Shown here: piece by piece, positions 1 through 5,246 of the stretch
How positions within the stretch are numbered: position 1 is the first letter of the stretch
Layout: every line of letters starts with the position of its first letter
Assembly (NCBI GenBank): GCA_002435985.1
Contig: DIXD01000002.1
Span: 1-9,480, forward strand
Source of the DNA: Spirochaetaceae bacterium UBA6089
GTDB taxonomy: Bacteria > Spirochaetota > Spirochaetia > Treponematales > Rectinemataceae
Length of the DNA: 9,480 nucleotides
Direction of reading: 5' to 3'
Program-made: the position numbers and the translations under genes
Notes under the pieces: model-generated
Databases searched by the model: none
What the model was told of the DNA's origin: nothing
Seen by the model: only the letters and a program-made list of their open reading frames with translations

Positions 1-2
1 GT

Positions 3-449
3 CTATGGGACATTTGGTATTATGTATGGCTTGCAGTGTTCATTGGATGGCCTACGTCGTTGCTTGATTGGGATTTGCTCTTTCTTATTCCTTTGCCGTG
101 GTGGGGACCCGTCATTACTCCAACGATGATCGCGGGGCTCATGGTACTGTGCGGAAGCAGACTGGCAGCGCTTGAGGATAAAGAGATAATGATACACCCG
201 ACAAAGGTGGACGTGCTTTTCTTGATATTGGGAATTTGCATAATGCTGTACGTGTTCATGGCTGATGCCATTGCACAGCTGCCTGCGAGCATCGAGGCCT
301 TGGGCATGCTTCGTCCCACATCGTTCTTGTGGCAGTATTATTTCATTGGATACATGTTGGCAGTTTACGCTGCGTGGCGCATGTTGGTCAGACAGCCTCG
401 TGGAAAACTAAGCCACAAAGATTTAAGGAAAGAAGACAATGTATTATAA
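3..449 (+). CDS. Small integral membrane protein, 3' part (5' end outside the window)
   Basis: I do not recognise the family. The reading frame is open to the left edge (residues L-W-D-I-W-Y-Y-V-W-L-A before a GTG at 36), so GTG 36 is probably an internal Val and the real start lies upstream. The visible part holds about four hydrophobic stretches: the first runs up to the I-G-W-P-T-S segment, then come one around P-W-W-G-P-V-I-T-P, one around V-L-F-L-I-L-G-I-C-I-M-L-Y-V, and one around Y-Y-F-I-G-Y-M-L-A-V-Y. A short basic tail (K-L-S-H-K-D-L-R-K) ends the protein and is probably cytoplasmic. Its stop codon lies inside the start of the patatin-like gene (11-base overlap, 439-449), which suggests coupled translation and a shared role at the membrane. 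No catalytic motif is seen. The coding call is firm; the function is unknown. Confidence 0.7.
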   Translation, partial: LWDIWYYVWLAVFIGWPTSLLDWDLLFLIPLPWWGPVITPTMIAGLMVLCGSRLAALEDKEIMIHPTKVDVLFLILGICIMLYVFMADAIAQLPASIEALGMLRPTSFLWQYYFIGYMLAVYAAWRMLVRQPRGKLSHKDLRKEDNVL

Positions 450-1731
450 CACAGAAGATTATTGCCTTGTCCTTGGCGGCGGTGGAGCCAAGGGGATCTA
501 TCACATAGGTGTCTGGCAGGCACTTCAGGAGATGGGGATTCCCGTGGGGGCCTTTCTGGGCACCTCGATCGGTGCGGTCATCGCGGCATTTCTCGCGCAG
601 GGTGCGGGGAAGTCCTTAGAAAGGCTGGGACAGGAGATTAGGGTCGACCATGTGATCAATCTGCCGGCCGGATTCAAAAAAGATGGAGAATTATCCATCG
701 GGCTGCATGCTCTACCGGGCATACCCGATTTGTTTTCTTCGATTATAAGCAACAGGGGACTCGATACCGAGCCGTTCAGACGTCTCATCGGAAACAACCT
801 CGACGAAGATGCGCTCAGAAAAAGCGGAAAAGATTTCGGCGTGGTCACTCTCGATGTGACGAATATGAAGCCACGTGAAGTTTTTCTCGAAGATATGGAG
901 AATGGAAAGGTGGTGGACTATATCATGGCGAGTTCGGCCTTCCCCGGCTTCAAAAATCCGAAGATTGACGGTGCCGCCTTTATGGACGGGGGGATATACG
1001 ACAACATCCCCTACGCAATGGCCAGGAAACGGGGGTACCGCAGGATCATCGTCTCCGATCTTTCCGCCTTGGGCAGGACAAGGAAGCCGCAGATCGACGG
1101 TTGCATCACCATCTACATCAAGAATTCGATCGATATGGGCTGGACCTTCGATATGAATAGAGAATTTTTGAATGCATTCATGCTGCTTGGCTATCTCGAC
1201 ACGATGCGGACTTTTGGCCGCCTTGTAGGATATTCCTATTTCTTGAAGCCTGACGAAGAGAGTGAAAATGCCTATACGCCATCCCCCTCGATACCGTTCG
1301 GTAAAAAGCCCCATTATATGCGCTACGACAAGAGAAAACTCCTCGTCGCACTGGAATGCGCCGCCTCGATTCTGAACGTTGAGAGAGTCCATGCATATTC
1401 CTACGGTGAACTCGAAGCGGCGATTCTGAAAAGCGCGAGCGCCACGGAGGACAAGATAGCCAGGGTTGTCGACACTTCGAGAGAAGGGATCATTGCTCTG
1501 ACGAAAGGATTGAGAGAGACTATCCTGGGCGGAGTCTTCACCGAATGTCCATATTACTACGATCGACTTGTCAGAGCCCTGTTCCAGCCCTCTTCTTCTT
1601 CCTCTAGAATCTTGAAAAAAGCCCTCGAGAAGCTCAACCCCGAATTACCGATAGGGGCGGCATGGATAGCGTCTCATGTATCGGAAAGACCTGTCGCTAC
1701 CCCTGTGTTTTCGACAAAAGAGACTGAATGA
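439..1731 (+). CDS. Patatin-like phospholipase family protein
   Basis: Predicted serine acyl hydrolase of 430 residues acting on phospholipid or another acyl ester. The patatin domain fills roughly residues 8-215. The glycine-rich oxyanion-hole motif G-G-G-G-A-K-G is at 13-19, the nucleophile elbow G-T-S-I-G at 41-45 (Ser43), and the second member of the Ser-Asp dyad in D-G-G at 183-185 (Asp183). All catalytic elements are intact. No signal peptide or clear membrane helix is seen, so the protein is probably cytosolic or peripheral on the inner membrane. Residues from about 215 to 430 form a C-terminal extension I cannot assign. The start at 439 has AAGGA at 425-429, nine bases upstream, and overlaps the preceding membrane-protein gene by 11 bases. 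The last 35 bases overlap the convergent pdxT gene. The family is certain; the substrate and physiological role are not. Confidence 0.93.
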   Translation: MYYNTEDYCLVLGGGGAKGIYHIGVWQALQEMGIPVGAFLGTSIGAVIAAFLAQGAGKSLERLGQEIRVDHVINLPAGFKKDGELSIGLHALPGIPDLFSSIISNRGLDTEPFRRLIGNNLDEDALRKSGKDFGVVTLDVTNMKPREVFLEDMENGKVVDYIMASSAFPGFKNPKIDGAAFMDGGIYDNIPYAMARKRGYRRIIVSDLSALGRTRKPQIDGCITIYIKNSIDMGWTFDMNREFLNAFMLLGYLDTMRTFGRLVGYSYFLKPDEESENAYTPSPSIPFGKKPHYMRYDKRKLLVALECAASILNVERVHAYSYGELEAAILKSASATEDKIARVVDTSREGIIALTKGLRETILGGVFTECPYYYDRLVRALFQPSSSSSRILKKALEKLNPELPIGAAWIASHVSERPVATPVFSTKETE

Positions 1732-2296
1732 ACCATCGGTGCAAGGGTGCGTCGGGAAGCAGTTCGGGATGGAATGTTGCGGCGACGATCGAGCCCTGTC
1801 GCACCATGACCGGTGCATCTCGGTGGGTTGCGATGACCTCGACCCCCTCGCCAAAGGCGGTGATCTTCGGGGCACGGATAAATACGCCGTCGATAATGCC
1901 TATCTGGGGTATGCTGGTCCGCACGGGCGAGTGGAAGCTGTCGATCTGACGGCCATAGGCGTTGCGCAGAACGGTGACATCGAGGACGCCGAGCCTGGTC
2001 TGTTCGCTGCCTTCAATGTTCTTTGCGAGCAAAATAAGCCCTGCACAGGTGGCAAAGACGGGCAGGTCCTCTTTGATGCGGGTTTTGAGGGCTTCGAACA
2101 TGCCGAAGCGCTCCAGGAGCATGCCCATAACCGTGCTTTCCCCGCCCGGGATGATGAGCGCATCGACATGCTCGAGGTCTGAAAGGCGCCGCACTTCGAC
2201 GATTGTTATCGGGGCAATGCCTGTCCGCGCGAGCGCCTTTCCGTGGGCTTCGTAATCTCCCTGAAACGCCAGAAGCCCGATGCGCAGATCGCTCAC
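1697..2296 (-). CDS. pdxT: Pyridoxal 5'-phosphate synthase glutaminase subunit PdxT
   Basis: Class I glutamine amidotransferase of 199 residues that releases ammonia from glutamine and passes it to PdxS for de novo pyridoxal 5'-phosphate synthesis. Visible marks are the N-terminal I-G-L-L-A-F-Q-G-D segment, P-G-G-E-S-T at 50-55, the nucleophile Cys84 in T-C-A-G-L-I-L-L-A, and the His/Glu pair in F-H-P-E-L (His176, Glu178). The length is normal for the family (about 190-200). The start is GTG. It overlaps the pdxS stop codon by four bases (GTGA), with a purine-rich GGGAGAGG ribosome-binding site inside the end of pdxS, so the two are translationally coupled. The 3' end extends 35 bases into the convergent patatin gene, leaving no room for a terminator between them. 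Confidence 0.97.
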   Translation of the reverse strand: MSDLRIGLLAFQGDYEAHGKALARTGIAPITIVEVRRLSDLEHVDALIIPGGESTVMGMLLERFGMFEALKTRIKEDLPVFATCAGLILLAKNIEGSEQTRLGVLDVTVLRNAYGRQIDSFHSPVRTSIPQIGIIDGVFIRAPKITAFGEGVEVIATHRDAPVMVRQGSIVAATFHPELLPDAPLHRWFIQSLLSKTQG

Positions 2297-3198
2297 CAGC
2301 CTCTCCCTGCGATTCTTTGGCTCTCGGCGAGCTCGTCGAGTCCGATACCGACCATGGGCGCGCCGAGATCTTCAGAGATTTCTGCAAGAATCTTCGGGTC
2401 TTTATAGTTGACCACCGCGGCGACGATGGCCGCAGCGCGGCGCTCGGGGTTGCCGGACTTGAAAATGCCCGAGCCGACGAAGACCGATTCGGCGCCGAGC
2501 TGCATCATCAGCGCGGCATCTGCAGGAGTGGCGACGCCGCCCGCCGAGAAGTTGGGAACGGGGAGTTTGCCGGTTTTTGCAACTTCCCAGACGAGTTCGA
2601 AGGGCGCCCCCAGCTCTTTCGCCGTGGTCATGAGCTCCTCATCGCGGAGGCTTGCCAGACGCGCAATGCCATCGCGGACAGCGCGCATATGCCGCACGGC
2701 TTCGATGATGTCGCCGGTGCCGGCCTCGCCCTTGGTGCGAATCATCGCCGCGCCTTCGCCGATCCGACGGAGCGCTTCGCCCAGGTCGCGGCAGCCGCAG
2801 ACGAACGGCACCTTAAAATCATGCTTGAAGACATGGAAACGGTCGTCGGCAGGAGTAAGCACCTCGGATTCGTCGATGAAGTCCACACCGAGCGCCTCGA
2901 GTATCTGCGCTTCCACGAAATGACCGATTCGGCACTTGGCCATGACGGGAATCGAGACTGTGTCTTGGATTTCTTTGATAATCTTGGGGTCTGACATGCG
3001 AGCGACGCCACCCTGCGCACGAATGTCTGCCGGAACACGCTCGAGCGCCATAACCGCGCAGGCTCCTGCTTTCTCGGCGATCTTTGCCTGTGCGGCGTTG
3101 GTGACATCCATAATGACGCCACCCTTGAGCATCTCCGCGAGTCCAACTTTTATGCGCCACTGCTCGCTCTGGCGGCTTGACCAAAGGTTCTGTTCCAT
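2293..3198 (-). CDS. pdxS: Pyridoxal 5'-phosphate synthase lyase subunit PdxS
   Basis: PdxS (Pdx1/SNZ family), 301 residues. It is the (beta/alpha)8-barrel subunit that builds PLP from ribose 5-phosphate, glyceraldehyde 3-phosphate and PdxT-derived ammonia. Family hallmarks are all present: G-G-V-I-M-D-V with Asp31, V-M-A-K-C-R-I-G-H-F with the sugar-binding lysine Lys88, the I-D-E-S-E-V-L-T-P segment, R-T-K-G-E-A-G-T-G with the second catalytic lysine Lys156, and the phosphate-binding N-F-S-A-G-G-V-A-T-P-A-D-A near the C terminus. The numbering is shifted by seven from the well-known Bacillus protein (Lys81, Lys149), reflecting a slightly longer N terminus. It is the first gene of the pdxST operon. 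A tandemly duplicated Shine-Dalgarno block precedes the ATG. I found no convincing promoter in the 200 bases upstream. Confidence 0.98.
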   Translation of the reverse strand: MEQNLWSSRQSEQWRIKVGLAEMLKGGVIMDVTNAAQAKIAEKAGACAVMALERVPADIRAQGGVARMSDPKIIKEIQDTVSIPVMAKCRIGHFVEAQILEALGVDFIDESEVLTPADDRFHVFKHDFKVPFVCGCRDLGEALRRIGEGAAMIRTKGEAGTGDIIEAVRHMRAVRDGIARLASLRDEELMTTAKELGAPFELVWEVAKTGKLPVPNFSAGGVATPADAALMMQLGAESVFVGSGIFKSGNPERRAAAIVAAVVNYKDPKILAEISEDLGAPMVGIGLDELAESQRIAGRGW

Positions 3199-3203
3199 AT
3201 GGG

Positions 3204-3225
3204 TATCTCCTCATTATCTCCTCAT
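3204..3225 (-). repeat. Tandem 11-base duplication carrying the pdxS ribosome-binding site
   Basis: On the minus strand the unit ATGAGGAGATA occurs twice in direct succession (plus-strand TATCTCCTCAT at 3204-3214 and 3215-3225). Each copy carries AGGAG. The proximal one (3207-3211) is eight bases from the pdxS ATG and is the functional Shine-Dalgarno by spacing; the distal one (3218-3222) is 19 bases away. The distal copy contains the four-codon frame ATG AGG AGA TAA. The second ATG opens a frame overlapping pdxS out of phase, which looks like a by-product. Confidence 0.85.
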
Positions 3226-3364
3226 TATTCGATGTCTAGTAAAGAAGTCGACTGATCGTAGAAAAATACACTAGCGAAAAAAGTGGCTTTGCGCAAGAGC
3301 GGACGAGGTGCTAAAACGTAGGGAGTGGCCGCAGAATCGCGGAAAAGTGCGGCAGACTATGGCT

Positions 3365-3393
3365 TTCTGTATCGTGCGCTCCCATGGTATTCT
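3365..3393 (+). promoter_or_regulatory. Putative extended -10 promoter giving a leaderless transcript
   Basis: TGGTATTCT (3385-3393) matches the extended -10 pattern TGnTATAAT at the TGn and at four of six -10 bases. The -35 position at 17-base spacing (TTCTGT, 3365-3370) is poor, as is usual for extended -10 promoters. The -10 ends only six bases before the A of the ATG at 3400, so transcription would begin at or next to the start codon. No Shine-Dalgarno lies in front of that ATG, which fits. This is an inference from sequence only. Confidence 0.4.
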
Positions 3394-3399
3394 CATTCC

Positions 3400-4323
3400 A
3401 TGAAGATACTCGTCACAGGTGCGTCAGGCCTGCTGGGCCGCGCGCTTATGAGAATTTTGGCGGCACGCCCCGACCTCGAGGTGAAGGGTGTCGCTTTTTC
3501 GAGGGCAAAGCCGCCACTTGAAAAGCTCGATCTTACCGACGAGGACGCGGTGGCGCGCTTTTTTGCGCGGTATCGGCCCGAAGTCGTGGTGCATCTGGCT
3601 GCGGAGCGCCGTCCCGATATCGTCGATATGCAACTGCCAAAGGCTCAGGCGATCAATGTGGACGCGACCCGGACCATCGCGCGCGAATGTGCCAGGCATG
3701 CGGCTTTTCTTCTGCTCATCTCCACCGATTATGTCTACGACGGCGCATCGCCGCCCTATTATCCCGATTCCCCGGTGCACCCTCTCAATGCATATGGCCG
3801 CATGAAACTCGAATCGGAGTATATCGCCGAAAGGGCGCTTTCCGGCATCCTTGGTCCCTCCGGAGGGCGCCCTGCCGGGGCCGTGCTGCGCATTCCGATT
3901 CTGTATGGGCCCGTGGAGTCCTTCCAGGAGTCGTCCGTCACGGAAGTGGCGCTTGCCCTCAAGTCCAATACTCCCAGGAAGGTGGAGCACTGGGCACGCC
4001 GTTATCCGGCCCATGTCGACGATGTTTCGTCCGCAATAATGGCCGTTGTCGATGCGTGCCTGAGGGGGAAGGGCCCCTTTGGCCCCTTTCCCCGCTTTTT
4101 GCTTTCGGGCGATCATGCCTACACAAAGTACGAAATGGTGCAGATCATGGCCAGAGCACTGGGGCTCGAAGCGAGCCACATCCAGCCCGACCCCTCGCCG
4201 CCCACAGGCGCCCCGCGCCCGCGCGACTGTCGCATGGACAGCTCCCTCCTCGAATCGCTCGGCTGGCGTCAGAAAAAAGAGTTCGAATCCGAGATCGGCG
4301 GGATTTTGAGGCCGTTTTTTTAG
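3400..4323 (+). CDS. RmlD-like SDR family protein resembling MAT2B
   Basis: Extended short-chain dehydrogenase/reductase of 307 residues with an N-terminal Rossmann fold. T-G-A-S-G-L-L-G at residues 6-13 is the dinucleotide-binding glycine motif. S-T-D at 108-110 and Tyr132-x3-Lys136 (Y-G-R-M-K) form the catalytic set. Many bacterial relatives are dTDP-4-dehydrorhamnose reductases (RmlD), but this gene is not next to any rhamnose or nucleotide-sugar gene. From memory, the C-terminal half matches human MAT2B, the regulatory beta subunit of methionine adenosyltransferase, better: R-I-P-I-L-Y-G, E-S-S-V-T, H-W-A-R-R-Y-P-A-H-V-D-D-V, T-K-Y-E-M, S-H-I-Q-P, and R-P-R-D followed by S-L-L-E-S-L-G-W. 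The start is set at 3400 because M-K-I-L-V-T-G is the canonical start of the fold; a frame extension up to GTG 3325 has no spaced ribosome-binding site and no family resemblance. Substrate unknown. Confidence 0.85.
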   Translation: MKILVTGASGLLGRALMRILAARPDLEVKGVAFSRAKPPLEKLDLTDEDAVARFFARYRPEVVVHLAAERRPDIVDMQLPKAQAINVDATRTIARECARHAAFLLLISTDYVYDGASPPYYPDSPVHPLNAYGRMKLESEYIAERALSGILGPSGGRPAGAVLRIPILYGPVESFQESSVTEVALALKSNTPRKVEHWARRYPAHVDDVSSAIMAVVDACLRGKGPFGPFPRFLLSGDHAYTKYEMVQIMARALGLEASHIQPDPSPPTGAPRPRDCRMDSSLLESLGWRQKKEFESEIGGILRPFF

Positions 4324-4342
4324 CCGGCGTTGTACAATGTGA

Positions 4343-4358
4343 CACTGCTACACTGCTA
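4343..4358. repeat. Short tandem repeat CACTGCTA x2
   Basis: Two exact adjacent copies of an 8-base unit in the gap between the convergent SDR and DsbA-type genes. No function is apparent; it may be a replication-slippage product. Confidence 0.6.
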
Positions 4359-4360
4359 TC

Positions 4361-4411
4361 AGAAGCACATTACAATTCCCGGCCTCTTGGGCGGCGATTG
4401 TAATGCCTTCT
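4361..4411. terminator. Hairpin between convergent genes, possible bidirectional terminator
   Basis: A perfect 9-base inverted repeat CATTACAAT (4368-4376) / ATTGTAATG (4397-4405) is extended outward by AGAAG (4361-4365) / CTTCT (4407-4411), with a small asymmetric gap. The loop side contains a partly paired GC-rich section (CCGGCC / GGGCGG). It sits just downstream of the SDR gene and overlaps the stop codon of the DsbA-type gene. No T-run follows on either strand, so intrinsic termination is plausible from position but not proven. It could instead protect the 3' ends of both transcripts. Confidence 0.4.
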
Positions 4412-5027
4412 AAGAATTCACTTCAAGATACCATTTCCTTAGCCTCTCGTATTTCTGTGCTCCGGAAAAGATTTGCCCCTTGCAAACCAGGGTTGGCACA
4501 GAGTCTATACCAAGCTCCCTTGCTCTTTTTATGTCCACGGAAACGGCATTGTTTGCCCTTTCGCTTTGGTAGTCTTCTCGAAACCTATCCACATCCAGCC
4601 CAATATCCCTTGCACACTCTATAAGCACCCCAGGGTCTACAATATTCCTACATTCGGTGAGGTGGGTCTTTTGAATCCTGTCGAAATAGTCCCAGTGCTT
4701 ATCGGAACCACCCTGCATCTCTGCGGTCTTACATGCCATAAGGCCGGGCATCGAATAGGGATAGTCAAAGGTACGGCTCTCCATTACATCCGCATTGATA
4801 CGATGCTCATCGTCATTTTGGTTGGCTGCTCTCCAGTGGTTGAGTATCTCCTGCTTTCCTTGTTCCTTAGAGCCAAACATAGAAGCAATATCCAAAGGCC
4901 TCGGCGCCAAAGCAAAAGAACGATGCTCCACCTCGATTTCAGGAAATTCATTGACAAGACGCCTGACACGAGGCGAAAGAGCGAAGCTCCAAGCACAGAG
5001 TACATCGTGGAAAAATTCTATTACCAT
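4410..5027 (-). CDS. DsbA/FrnE-family thioredoxin-fold protein with C-A-W-S active site
   Basis: Protein of 205 residues in the DsbA family of the FrnE/2-hydroxychromene-isomerase type: thioredoxin fold with a helical insertion. The N-terminal strand and active-site region reads E-F-F-H-D-V-L-C-A-W-S-F, with Cys11 followed by Ser14 where most thiol oxidoreductases of this group carry a second Cys. The characteristic N-D-D-E-H-R-I-N and M-P-G-L-M-A-C-K segments and the cis-proline motif S-V-P-T-L-V near residue 180 are present. There is no signal peptide, so it acts in the cytoplasm, as FrnE-type proteins do. The single N-terminal active-site cysteine could allow glutathionylation or monothiol chemistry but not a classical intramolecular disulfide at this site. 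The start ATG is preceded by GAGG (minus strand, 5035-5038) at seven bases and by a good promoter. It is convergent with the SDR gene and divergent from the YfcC gene, so probably monocistronic. Confidence 0.88.
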   Translation of the reverse strand: MVIEFFHDVLCAWSFALSPRVRRLVNEFPEIEVEHRSFALAPRPLDIASMFGSKEQGKQEILNHWRAANQNDDEHRINADVMESRTFDYPYSMPGLMACKTAEMQGGSDKHWDYFDRIQKTHLTECRNIVDPGVLIECARDIGLDVDRFREDYQSERANNAVSVDIKRARELGIDSVPTLVCKGQIFSGAQKYERLRKWYLEVNS

Positions 5028-5047
5028 ATTCTAACCTCATGTATCCT

Positions 5048-5075
5048 ATTTTAGATGAGGGGAGAAACTTTTCAA
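5048..5075 (-). promoter_or_regulatory. Sigma70-type promoter of the DsbA-family gene
   Basis: Minus strand: TTGAAA (5070-5075, five of six -35 bases) and TAAAAT (5048-5053, five of six -10 bases), separated by 16 bases. Transcription would start near 5041, giving a leader of about 14 bases that just includes the GAGG ribosome-binding site (5035-5038) before the ATG at 5027. Confidence 0.6.
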
Positions 5076-5146
5076 AGGTCTTGTCCTTTCTCGCCTCCAG
5101 CGCCGAGACGAGTATAGAGACGATGCAGGGTTCACCCAGTGCAGAA

Positions 5147-5164
5147 GCCCGGCACTAGTCGGGC
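5147..5164. repeat. Inverted repeat in the divergent intergenic region
   Basis: GCCCG (5147-5151) and CGGGC (5160-5164) flank an 8-base loop containing the palindrome ACTAGT. It lies about 25 bases upstream of the -10 hexamer of the YfcC gene, in the region a -35 box or operator would occupy. It could be a regulator site, but no known consensus is recognised. Confidence 0.3.
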
Positions 5165-5187
5165 ACCAAAATATATCGCAGTCGGTG

Positions 5188-5193
5188 TATAAT
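5188..5193 (+). promoter_or_regulatory. Consensus -10 hexamer upstream of the YfcC-family gene
   Basis: A perfect TATAAT stands 53 bases before the ATG at 5247, in a 200-base spacer between divergent genes. No recognisable -35 exists at 16-18 bases upstream, so the promoter may need an activator; the 5147-5164 inverted repeat lies close by. The predicted start near 5200 would give a leader of about 47 bases. Confidence 0.45.
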
Positions 5194-5217
5194 CTTGATG
5201 TTTTTATAGAAGTAAAT

Positions 5218-5243
5218 GCATAGGAGTAAGGCATAGGAGTAAG
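5218..5243 (+). repeat. Tandem 13-base duplication carrying the ribosome-binding site of the YfcC-family gene
   Basis: GCATAGGAGTAAG occurs twice in succession (5218-5230 and 5231-5243), followed by GCA that begins a third partial copy just before the ATG at 5247. Each unit carries AGGAG. The proximal one (5235-5239) is seven bases from the ATG; the distal one (5222-5226) is 20 bases away. An ATG at 5216 opens a six-codon frame (M-H-R-S-K-A) ending in TAG at 5234-5236, that is, inside the proximal Shine-Dalgarno. Confidence 0.85.
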
Positions 5244-5246
5244 GCA

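Noticed and set aside
712..1392. 226-residue open frame on the minus strand inside the patatin gene
   Set aside because: It lies wholly antisense to a gene with intact catalytic motifs, has no ribosome-binding site and no recognisable domain; long antisense frames are common in GC-biased codon usage.
2203..2994. 263-residue open frame on the plus strand across pdxT and pdxS
   Set aside because: It is antisense to two certain genes and its composition is a reflection of their codon bias; no domain is seen.
3250..3330. Candidate pdxS promoter (minus-strand TTGCGC, 17 bases, TAGTGT)
   Set aside because: Only about half of the consensus bases match in each hexamer; not enough to annotate.
3424..4179. 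251-residue minus-strand frame opposite the SDR gene
   Set aside because: Shadow frame; the plus-strand protein has full Rossmann and Y-x3-K motifs.
4473..5054. 193-residue plus-strand frame opposite the DsbA-type gene
   Set aside because: No ribosome-binding site or domain; the minus-strand gene has a promoter, a Shine-Dalgarno and family motifs.
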